Made by a program: the position numbers and the translations under genes. Shown here in pieces: positions 37,237-45,681 of a stretch of DNA of 64,000 nucleotides. Each line of letters starts with the position of its first letter. Position 1 is the stretch's first letter. The DNA is from Hormiphora californensis (Eukaryota; Ctenophora; Tentaculata; Cydippida; Pleurobrachiidae), in assembly GCA_020137815.1 (NCBI GenBank), contig CM035357.1, forward strand, positions 5,712,616-5,776,615, read 5' to 3'. The notes below the pieces were generated by a model. That model ran no database searches. It worked only from the letters and a program-made list of their open reading frames with translations, and was not told where the DNA came from.

Positions 37237-40200
37237 GAGAGAGCGAGAGAGAGACAGGGACAGGGAGACAGGGAGGAGAGAGAGGGATAGAACGAACAGG
37301 AATAAGTTACTCTCGAAAAATAAGAGATTGAGATACCGAGGGATAGAATGAGAGTTCGTGGTGATACCCGGCAGTAGCAAAAGGTGTAAGTGGGTCACCT
37401 TTCCCGCCAACTAATTTCGATTAGTTTTTGGCTTAATATTATATACAAATTATGCATCGTGTTTCACATAACATCAGCAGCTACTTGTTATGCACTATTT
37501 CAACAATCATTCTCACCGATTCATGGACATCATCGTAAGTAGGTAATTCCTGACAAGCCACGGAAAGCGAACTGTTCCAATTCTCTAAGCAGGCCATCTC
37601 GATCTGCTTCAGTCGTGACATTGGACTATCTGTTGGAGTCTAAACTGAACCTGGAGGGAGAGTAGTCATTTAGGAAAGTTATGTTTACAAAAGTGATTTA
37701 AACAGGTGTCCTCTCTCTCACACAGAGCGAGATCTCTCCGGAGACTGGATGAGACACATCTGGTACACAATGTGTGTGTTTATATATATTACTGAGGGAG
37801 GGAGATAAAGAGGAATAAAGAGTGAGAGATGATGAGTAATAGAGGTCATTGGACAGAAAAGTTCATTGGGCGTGTCTCTCATGAGGTATGCACGGCGTGC
37901 CTGGTGAAATTTTAACACGACCTAGCATGCGACGGGAAACCACCACTTGTACGTGGTAGCTGAGGGTCTACAGAATGGCGCTACGGTGCGGGAAAAAACA
38001 TTCCATTCCCTAAAATCTTTTTTTATACTTTTATTTGATTTGGGTCAAAATTGGCTATATTAAACGTGGTCCCGAAAAATCCATAATGACTTAGCACACG
38101 AAATATGTCACCCCTACCTATTTTTGCACGTAGAATCGATTGCCGTTGAAGTCGAATCTCTAAAATGACTGTAAAATGGTCAAAAGTTGATTTTTTACCA
38201 TTTTTTGGAGGTTTTTGGCCCCTAAACCATTGAAAACGTTGAGATAGGAATTTGAAACTAGTGCCAATCGTTAAAATGGTCATTTTTCTACCAAGAACCA
38301 AGTTTTCGTGTATATCCGATTTATGGTTAGATTTGGGCAAATTGTTGAAATCTGCCAACTAGGAGAACCGTAACTTTATTTTCTTGTTTTTTGGATTTTG
38401 GCATTTTCGACAAACTTCTGATTGAAATGGTCAATCGGGACCATGCTTAAGTTGTTTATGGGACAATTTTCGACTAAAATCCAAGATTTCATACCAATCC
38501 AATAACAGATCGTTGATTTATAGAAAATTTAAGTAGGCAAAACGGTCAAAATGACAACTTTTCTTGCTTATTTTGACCGTTTTGCCTACTTAAATTTTCT
38601 ATAAATCAACGATCTGTTATTGGATTGGTATGAAATCTTGGATTTTAGTCGAAAATTGTCCCATAAACAACTTAAGCATGGTCCCGATTGACCATTTCAA
38701 TCAGAAGTTTGTCGAAAATGCCAAAATCCAAAAAACAAGAAAATAAAGTTACGGTTCTCCTAGTTGGCAGATTTCAACAATTTGCCCAAATCTAACCATA
38801 AATCGGATATACACGAAAACTTGGTTCTTGGTAGAAAAATGACCATTTTAACGATTGGCACTAGTTTCAAATTCCTATCTCAACGTTTTCAATGGTTTAG
38901 GGGCCAAAAACCTCCAAAAAATGGTAAAAAATCAACTTTTGACCATTTTACAGTCATTTTAGAGATTCGACTTCAACGGCAATCGATTCTACGTGCAAAA
39001 ATAGGTAGGGGTGACATATTTCGTGTGCTAAGTCATTATGGATTTTTCGGGACCACGTTTAATATAGCCAATTTTGACCCAAATCAAATAAAAGTAAAAA
39101 AAAAGATTTTAGGGAATGGAATGTTTTTTCCCGCACCGTAGCGCCATTCTGTAGACCCTCAGCTACCACGTACAAGTGGTGGTTTCCCGTCGCATGCTAG
39201 GTCGTGTTAAAATTTCACCAGGCACGCCGTGTATGAAGGTCACAATAAATGAGGGAGAGAGCTTGAGAGGTGGGGGACATATATCCCTTCCATTTTATAG
39301 GGCAATTATGAAGAAAAAGGAAGGACAAAGAAGGACAAAGAAGGACACTGGTCGATTTGGTGCTTGGGGGAGCTACTTGACTATTTTTTATGAATTGAAT
39401 AGAGTCCGCGATTTGGTGACGTGGGGAGCTACCGCGTGGGCCAATAAAAAGGGAGGCTTCTTAGATTTCTCCGGCACCTTAATTCCAATGGTTCTGAAAT
39501 TTTGACATAATGTTGTTGAGCTGTTTTTTACTTTTTAGTTAACTGAAGGTTTTCTCTTGTCGATTTGGATCGCAAATTTGCAGCTACTCAATAATGTTAA
39601 CATTTATCAATGGCAATCTGAAATCATTTTTTCAAAAAATATATTTTCGCTGAAAATGAGAGATTTGCACTGTAGATTTTAATAATTTTAGTTCATTCTG
39701 GTATGAATTTTATTTTAATTTTTGATTTTTTTTAATTTTCTTCTATTTCTCGTTAATAACTGCATAAATTAACATTTAACCGATAGTTAATTAACAAACC
39801 GTTATTTGAGACATTGGTAAAAAACTTGCTAATGGAAGCTTGCTGATGCTTATACTGATTGGTAACAACAAGCGTCATGTAACCTCCATGCAAGCAACAA
39901 AGACGTAACCAGGGTGTGACAAAATCTCGTTAGCAAGATTACAATAGGTCTAGAATTCCCTTTGTTGTACCCAGTATGTATCACATATCCGGCGTGGAGT
40001 GCAAAAGAAGTTCCTAGAAAACGGAAAAAACCTGGAATAGAGAAAACCTGAATTGGCTTAAAACAGAAATTTAGGTTCATTAATGAATTTCTGCATTTTT
40101 TTACTTGAAACTCTGTACACATGCCTGGCATAAGCTCAACAACATTTTGTCAAAGTTTCAGAACCATTGGAATTAAGGTGCCGGAGATTTAAGATTTCTC

Positions 40201-43200
40201 CCTTTTCATTGGCCCACGTGGTAAATGACTGTTTTTAATGACTGTTTTTAATGAATTGAAAAGAGAAGGTCCGCGATTTGGTTGGATAGGGAGCTACGTG
40301 ACTGTGTTATGGTGAATGGAACAGAGAAGGTCCGTGATTTGGTTGGATAGGGAGCTACATGATTGTGTTATGGTGAATGGAACAGAGAAGGTCCGTGATT
40401 TGTCGGCTTCTCCTTTACGTTTGGTAGATAGATCCTCGGTTGTGATTAGCTGCTCGTCCCACTCTCCCTGCCATTTAAATAGCGATGCATTGCCTCACTA
40501 ACAGTACAATATGATATCTCTTATTGTTCTGCTTCTTCATGCTACATCAGGACCCACCGTCCTTTACAGGCAGTCTCTAAGGGGTGGTCTAATGGGAAGT
40601 CTTGGGGGACATACACGTCTTGGGTGCAATGACTTCACATCCGAATCCATGGCCCTGGCCCGTACTAACATGACGGAACTTCCGCGGGGATCCCTCCGAT
40701 GCCCCTTTAACCCCAGCGCCTTCACAACGTGCCCGGGGATGGCAGAACAATGTCTGAACAGCACATGGAACTGTCTTCTCCGGTCGAGCTACGTGTGTGA
40801 CGGGAGTAGTGAGTGTCTGGAGGATGAGTGTAACTGTGGGGATAACGGAACGAAGGTGATATATTGTAGGGGGAGGAAGGGGTGTGTGTCCCTGAACAAA
40901 TTGTGTAATGGCATGTCTGATTGTCCTGACGGCGAGGATGAGAGGGCCTGTGAGGGGGCTATGGACACAACGTGTGTTAGTATCCGTGATATACCTTTTA
41001 ACTTGACGTAAGTACTTTTCAATCCTTTCTACCAGGAACCGACTGAATCAGGAAATACTGGTCCCTGATTGGCTGATAACCAGTCACGTGACCTGAATAA
41101 CGAGTTCTGATTGGTTGTTTACTTGTTTCGGTCGGTTCCTGTTTAATATGTAACGGTAAACTGTTTCAGAGTTAGATGTTCAGGAAATCTGCATCTATAC
41201 TCCTGCAAGGGATGTTCGTCCTATTTCGAGGACACACCGGGCTTGAAATGCTACATTGCAATTATTGATACCAACGCCAATCTCAGGGGGAGGAGAAGAA
41301 ACGGCACTGATCTCTGTCTCAAGCATTGTAACGAAAGTGTTGAATTCTGCCGACGGGTAAATACCAAGGAGGTACAAGGTTACAATGACTGGAATATGGG
41401 GTTTGTTTGTAATTTGACGGAAATGAATGAGTTTGTTGACATGAATGCGGTTTGTGATAGTGCGTACGATTGTTCGAACCGAGCTGATGAAAAGTATTGC
41501 GCTAATCGATTTTATTGTGAGAAATCGGATGTTATTTGGGTGACACCGGATAAGGTGTGTAACGGGTTTAAAGACTGCGAAAACGGTCAAGACGAGTGTG
41601 CAGAGTGCTCCCGAGGCTTCCTGTCTTCCGATGAGAACATCATCAAGAACAACTTCCTACTCAGTGTGTGTGTCACTGTCATGGCATGCACTCTTATGGC
41701 AAACTGTTATAACCTCTGGGAGATCGATTACCAAGCCCAGGAACATGATCACGTTAGGGTGGAGCGAGTCCTCAAGGTCACCCTCATCGCGTACGATCTC
41801 GCCATGGCACTATACTTGGCACTTCTCTCGGGTAGCAACATCCGGTATTATGGACGGTATTGTAATTATGACAGCGAGTGGCGATCTGGGATTTTATGTG
41901 ATGCCATGGGGGTGGTCTTTAGTACATCTGCACATGGTTCACTACTAATCGTTCTCATTATGAGCGTCACTCGGGCGTATAAGTGTGCCTTCCCATTTTC
42001 CTCGGGTATTCCACGGTATCGGGTTTATGCTCTGACTGCTCTCCTCACAGCAGTTAATCTCACCCACGCCATTCTCCCGGTCATCCAAGTTAACGCAATT
42101 CAGGATCACACGCGATCAGATTTTCATATTTCATCCCTAAATCCATTTATTCGTAACACGAACAACATATCACACGTCTGGCACATACACTCCATATTCT
42201 TTCCAGACAACGTCAACTCCAGTTTAGGACACAAATTGGCGGACCTAAGGAGTATCTCAAATGATCCCACACTTTTCCAAGTCCACGACTTCTCCCTCTA
42301 TGGTTGGTCTTCCGTGTGCGTTCCGGATCTCTTCAACATTAAGCAAGACCCCGTCATGCTGACCTACAAGTCCGTCTACTTGGCGATACTCTGCTTAGTC
42401 CTCCTCGTGATAAGTGTATGCTACGCTATCATCCTCTGGAGCCTCATTTTGTCCCACCAAGCGAACGATACCAGTGCGGTGGCAAATGTCAGCCAGAAGG
42501 TGGCCGTGATTGTCGGGGTTAAATTTGTCACATGGATGTTTGTCGCAGCTATCATGGTGTATGCCATGGCTACAGAGAGGCTGGTCGCCACAGCATGGTA
42601 CGAGGTGATTGCCGTGTCAATTCTCCCCCTGAACAGTTGTCTGAACCCAGTATTTCACTCCGATTTGTACCAAAAATTGACGGGGTATTGTAAGAAACTG
42701 AAACCAACCGGGTTAGTACGCCCACGGGTTAGTAGCACTGATAGACAGTCACCCCTGTCCACAGGTAGAGATATAATAGAGATGAGTAATATTAGAAGTC
42801 AGTCAGCGGGTGATATTGTAGTTGAAAGTCAGTCAGCGGGTGATGTTGTAGTTGAAAGTCAGTCAGCGGGTGATATTGTTATTGTGACTAGTGAGAATGT
42901 TTGAATCTAGAATCGATGAATTTACGTATATATCCCGTTATGTCCGTTTTGAGATATCAGTGTGCATCTGTGTTGTGTTTGTTCTGCAGTTTGAAACAGA
43001 GCAGTATAAAACTAGTTGCCTAGCTCGACCCCTTTTCGCGAGCTCCGCCCTTAGGTTAGAACAAAAAACAAGTATACAGTAGCTATTCAGAACAATTATA
43101 GCTGACGTTTATGTTTAGTTTATGAATTTCACAATTGCGAAGAAAGTTATTTCGAACCCGGTGTTTATCGATTCTCCTCCTAAATCGGCAATCACCGGGG

Positions 43201-44988
43201 CAGGGAAAAAATCGCTGCCTAATTTTCACCTAAAAACCAGGGAATGGTTTGGTTACGAAATAACCTTCACACGCTGGCCAGGGAGGGGTTATTTCGTTAC
43301 CAAAGAATGGTAGAGAGGTGAACCACCATCAATAATAAACATTCAAAAACACGGTCACGATGAAGCTTGATTGATCATTACCAGTTACCACCGTCTAAAT
43401 TTGATGTACTATTTAAGTATGAAAGGGTTTACAAAAAGGATAATTGAGGGTACAATAAGTTCCCATGATGTAGAAACAGCTACCTGTGCAAAGTGTGACG
43501 TCAGTGCCAGGAGGGAGTTGTTGAGGGATTCCTGGCCGAGTTCCAATTCCTCTAACTGTCGTAACGAGCCACTGAGGGATGGGATGAAGGGTTAGAATGG
43601 GGGGGGGGGGGTGTGCTAAAGGAATGGGCTTAGTGTTAAGTTGTATGTTGAGTAAATACCTACAGTCTTAACTCAATATATTTGTGATAAATGACGTAAA
43701 GATAAAAGTACCCTCAGCCGTTAAAACATAACCCTTCCAAGGATGAGGCTACCACCAATGCATTACTTCCCATTTAATTGCCCCTACGGGCTACGGTCAC
43801 TAGGGTGTGCTATTTCAAATTTTTTTCGACTAGGCCATTCAGTATCTAGCTAATGTGAAACTATGGACAATTCTCTATCACATCAGCAAAACAGAATCGG
43901 GATAGTGTTTGTCAGTTACGTTGGCATCGCAATTTAAAAAGTGTAGTTTTTAACCGAAAAATGGTAGATACAGAAAAATATGTGTGATTTTCACCAGTTT
44001 TTGACATGTTCTTGATATCAACTTTTTATGGTCAGGATTGTGTTCAGCACCTCGAAACTGACAGGAATTGATATGCATCATTAAATGATGCTAAAGTTCA
44101 TTTTTGACCTTAAAATGTTCATTTTTGACAAAAAATGTTCATTTTGGACATGTTCTTCAATTTTGAGAGCTTTTTCATGAACGGGATCGTGTTCCGCAGG
44201 CCAAAATTAGTCGATTACAACCGAAATTTGCTTTCCACCAAGAAAAAACTAAAAAAATTAAAATTTGTCCCCACGATTCTGCAAGTTGGTAAAATTAGCA
44301 AGAAAAAAAAGGGAGAAAAATTTTTATTTTTGTTCATAAAGTGGATATCTGAAGGCTCAAACTGAAAGTAACAGTTGTATAAGTTGTCACGAGACGATTG
44401 ATATGTGTGTTTTGTTCGAAATAACGCCCTAAATCAGACTTTTTGAAATGAATATGCCCATATATGGGCATAGCTCGTGCCAACGTAATTGGGCCATGGT
44501 GGAGCCAAAACTTTGTGATAAAATGTTTTAGAATGATCGTAGGAGCTCATTTAACCCGATACCAAGTGAAATTTTGAATTAAATTAGGCATTTGAAAAAA
44601 TAGCACACCGTCGGTCACACACCCCCACCCCAAACATAACCCGCTAGTACCAGTAATCGTGTTGTTGGTGCCTGCCCCTCTCCTGCTGCTGCTCAAGTAA
44701 CGAAGGCCCCACCCTCCTCCTTGTAGACCCTAGATTATCAAATGGTGAGAACAGCTGCTGCTCCATGTTCAGTCTCCATGGCAACTGCTGCTCCTCAGAG
44801 GACACGGTAGAGGATGAGGAGGAGGTAGGCCATAGTGGAGATATGTCGTGGGGTGGGGAGAGGGGTTCAGGACCGAGAAACAGGGAGGAGGGAGGTTTAG
44901 ATGATGATATGTTGTACTGGAGAGGTGGTTTGTCGAGGATTAGAGGAGAGATTATCTGGATAGGAGGCAGGGGGAGGTCATTATCCAT
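27246..44988 (-). CDS. RUNDC1: RUNDC1 (RUN domain-containing protein 1)
   Basis: RUN-domain protein with an N-terminal coiled coil. Exons 44651-44988, 43484-43571, 37517-37650, 35709-35816, 35222-35325, 34858-34954, 34232-34393, 31364-31488, 31121-31196, 28447-28638, 27828-28015, 27502-27596, 27246-27364; about 607 aa. Matches to the vertebrate protein: LALTSHFAQ|VQFRLQQIV, LLRELEQFAFRG, EELIFQLKFQLKDLE, CTCNCPLHG, VHPWLLFVEFYRL, KQSLLSCIHKVRESHEPFKRS, PWSYMTKHGFSDA, LSNIKFDLPTDVALR. Exon 37517-37650 is two bases too long: its conserved text uses three frames in succession, each +1, with UGA at both transitions (GAC TGA A; CGA TGA T). All other exons are clean. Two GPCR genes lie antisense in introns 31120-28639 and 43483-37651. 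An acceptor-like TTTCAG lies 10 nt before ATG. Confidence 0.93.
28165..28352. repeat. imperfect palindrome, 190 bp
   Basis: The core stem ATATAGGTAGAAATTG / CAATTTCTACCTATAT has only a few bases between the arms. Outer arms AGACCAGTGGATA / TATCCACTGGTCT and a weaker third pair extend it. It lies in a RUNDC1 intron (between exons 28447-28638 and 27828-28015). Probably a small foldback MITE. Confidence 0.75.
28650..29877. other. intronic stretch without recognised gene
   Basis: Part of the RUNDC1 intron upstream of the nested receptor. ORFs under 70 aa on both strands show no family motif. AATAACCCTTCTTGAAAGAGGGTCGAG-type text near 29580 recurs at about 50515 and 59505, a dispersed short repeat. 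Confidence 0.5.
29878..30948 (+). CDS. class A (rhodopsin-like) GPCR, intronless, nested in RUNDC1
   Basis: Plasma-membrane seven-helix receptor, 356 aa in one exon. TM1 GNSAVLY, TM2 LAIADLLF, conserved Cys before TM3 (GGVWCF), TM3 end SSHRVAVATNP in place of DRY, TM6 SWLPWG (tryptophan-proline switch, no CWxP Cys), TM7 GMGNPILYTLTNRRF (NPxxY). Two N-glycosylation sites are possible near the N-terminus (NTT). The ligand is not predictable. I use the ATG at 29878; upstream in-frame text begins only at a TTG and is preceded by an acceptor-like CCCATTTTAG 7 nt before the ATG. Opposite strand to host RUNDC1. Confidence 0.88.
   Translation: MSNTTADPLDLSLSLAQRIPLIIYDTLATLLMLTGNSAVLYTSLRYNAISLDEVSLVFVQNLAIADLLFAITVIFPILVTLVADRFVLGGVWCFINSQISFIPWILNSLLVLAISSHRVAVATNPLLSLKLNQTQARYLCLVLWCLALSVPGIQIISGSVSSFSPTTAKCVSSIYSDEDTADLFLWYIVVILSLTPLCSVILLNSVLGVIAVRASKSMRARSHYKGVVMVCALSGLFAVSWLPWGISTILSLIGHPINYPYISLLGYHITFLNGMGNPILYTLTNRRFARFLRQLLSVKVSEWTKWQSTTTTGNTNTEQNNNNQRQLPASSKGEEIVIVPAESCSIELHAESESEV
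31515..31580. repeat. (GA)n microsatellite
   Basis: About 65 bp, starting some 25 bp upstream (minus strand) of the RUNDC1 acceptor at 31489, so it extends that intron's pyrimidine tract as (CT)n. A CT-rich stretch in the other orientation follows at 31620-31795. Confidence 0.95.
32017..32092. repeat. (GA)n microsatellite
   Basis: About 76 bp of pure GA in the RUNDC1 intron. From 32203 to 32360 there are short tandem copies of CGGGACCCCTCTAAAACACACAGG-type units. Confidence 0.95.
33066..33128. repeat. (CT)n microsatellite
   Basis: About 60 bp of CT on the plus strand, the only large intronic array in this window whose transcript sense is GA. Degenerate CT/CACTCT text continues to 33210. Confidence 0.95.
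33695..34226. mobile_element. MITE, 532 bp, abutting a RUNDC1 splice donor
   Basis: Terminal inverted repeats around TACCTTAATACCGATATATAA on the left and the complement (TTATATAGCGGTAATAAGGTA) on the right. Subterminal GTTAATTAAAGGTA repeats occur in both orientations. No transposase. The right end lies within the first bases of the intron after RUNDC1 exon 34232-34393. Confidence 0.8.
36536..36567. repeat. 32-bp palindrome with two CRE-like sites
   Basis: GCGCAATGACGTCAC, GA, then GTGACGTCATTGCGC. Each arm contains TGACGTCA. In the RUNDC1 intron; more TGACGTCA/TTACGTC words follow to 36905. Could be protein-binding or simply foldback DNA. Confidence 0.7.
37015..37437. mobile_element. terminal-inverted-repeat element with internal (GA)n
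   Basis: Arms of about 60 bp: AAGCCAAAAACTAATCGAAA...GGTGACCCACTTACACCTTT at 37022-37077, inverted at 37377-37430. The interior is mainly a GA microsatellite (37139-37232). The expanded microsatellite seems to sit inside the element. Confidence 0.85.
37891..39231. repeat. 1.34-kb near-perfect palindrome (662-bp arms, 17-nt loop)
   Basis: The left arm 37891-38552 is the reverse complement of 38570-39231, with spacer GACAACTTTTCTTGCTT. I compared the arms along their length: coordinates stay in register to both ends, and ORFs in the two arms give the same protein text, so divergence is nil or close to it. Beyond 37891/39231 pairing fails. The ORFs in the arms match no family. It lies in RUNDC1 intron 43483-37651, so the host transcript could fold it into long double-stranded RNA. 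Foldback element or very recent inverted duplication. Confidence 0.95.
39434..40225. mobile_element. element with about 85-bp terminal inverted repeats
   Basis: Left arm GTGGGCCAATAAAAAGGGAG...TCCGGCACCTTAATTCCAATG (39436-39525); the right arm is the inverted, roughly 85% similar copy (40137-40222). Interior AT-rich, non-coding. Confidence 0.75.
40250..40412. repeat. tandem repeat, about 57 bp x3
   Basis: Units with AGAGAAGGTCCGYGATTTGG, then TTGGATAGGGAGCTAC and TGTGTTATGGTGAATGGAAC. A related single unit lies at 39393-39432, the other side of the adjacent element. Lies just 5' of the LDLa receptor gene, so it may be part of its promoter region. Confidence 0.8.
40511..42904 (+). CDS. GPCR with four LDLa modules, nested in RUNDC1
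   Basis: Membrane receptor, exons 40511-41007 and 41170-42904, 743 aa. A signal peptide (MISLIVLLLHATSG) is followed by a Cys-rich ectodomain with four LDL-receptor class A calcium-binding modules: CDGSSECLEDECNC, CNGMSDCPDGEDERAC, CDSAYDCSNRADEKYC, CNGFKDCENGQDEC. Seven helices follow from about residue 315. TM3 ends MSVTRAYKC instead of DRY, and TM7 NSCLNPVFH replaces NPxxY. Relaxin-type and GRL101-type receptors combine LDLa with leucine-rich repeats; I see no LRR here. The tail has three copies of SQSAGDxVVE. The intron is almost entirely taken up by the 109-bp MITE. TAACAG precedes the ATG by 6 nt. Confidence 0.87.
41033..41141. mobile_element. 109-bp MITE, copy 2
   Basis: Same length, ends and internal text as 5949-6057. 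It fills most of the 162-bp intron of the LDLa receptor gene. Confidence 0.85.
43130..43316. mobile_element. small inverted-end element
   Basis: Contains TTATTTCGAACCCGGTG near one end and GGTTATTTCGTTACCAAAG at the other, plus GGGGCAGGGAAAAAATCG. The right part matches 58652-58688 (GGGAGGGGTAACTTCGTTAC). Dispersed non-autonomous element; borders approximate. Confidence 0.5.
43796..44611. mobile_element. AT-rich element with imperfect terminal inverted repeats
   Basis: Left GGTGTGCTATTTCAAAT (43802...) and right AAAAAATAGCACACCGTCGG are inverted. The interior repeats TTCATTTTTGAC three times near 44097-44150. No transposase. RUNDC1 first intron. Confidence 0.55.
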
Positions 44989-45498
44989 GGCAGGAGGGCT
45001 GAAAGGGGAGTTCCGAGGGGAGCTGGGAAGCCGCCTGGAGTTCCACTGCTGCTCTTACCACACCCGCTAAATATATGAGAGAATTGATGGAGAACACGCA
45101 ACAAACTCTTGGATTTTAAAATCAAGTACAGGACAATATGTAATCGAACTAATGACCTGACATAAAGATAGGATATATTGGGCTAAATAATAGGCAATCC
45201 AACGCTCACCAAGATACCCAGACAATGAGGATCCGTGACGATATATCTAGGAATAAACAATAGTAGCTATACTGTGTAGAAGTAATAAACAAGAGCTAGG
45301 GTGTGGTTATCTTATTCCGAGTTTTAAAGATAGAGAGAGAGGTATAGTAGTGGTGTCTGTATAGGAGCTAAACAATAGTACGTGACATTATAGGTACACG
45401 CTGCTCGTAAACAACTATGAATAATGAATATAATGACAGAAATGAATGGAAATAGATGGGAAATAGACTCAAATAATCAGACCCTATTTCAAATAGGT

Positions 45499-45681
45499 TG
45501 AAAGTAGTAAGGGGGAGGGGTAGGAGCACGGGGAGTCAACAACTGAAAGTAGTAAGGGGGAGGGGTAGGAGCACGGGGAGTCAACAACTGAAAGTAGTAA
45601 GGGGGAGGGGTAGGAGCACCGGGAGTCAACAACTGAAAGTAGTAAGGGGGAGGGGTAGGAGCACCGGGAGTCAACAACTGA
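45499..45681. repeat. 45-bp tandem repeat x4
   Basis: Units AAAGTAGTAAGGGGGAGGGG, TAGGAGCACSGGGAGTCAACAACTG. 45 bp keeps frame, so both strands stay open (15-residue repeats), but no flanking coding signal was found. On the minus strand each unit contains TACTACTTTCAG followed by TTG, an acceptor-like site. It lies 0.5 kb upstream of the RUNDC1 start codon. Confidence 0.8.

Noticed and set aside
37517-37650. MSRLKQIEMACLENWN... as a start exon of a separate gene
   Set aside because: Another frame of the same exon matches RUNDC1 (VQFRLQQIV, LLRELEQFAFRG), and an upstream exon 43484-43571 joins it.
38023-39141. Two identical proteins MADFNNLPKSNHKSD... on opposite strands
   Set aside because: Mirror images produced by the palindrome; no family and no other coding sign.
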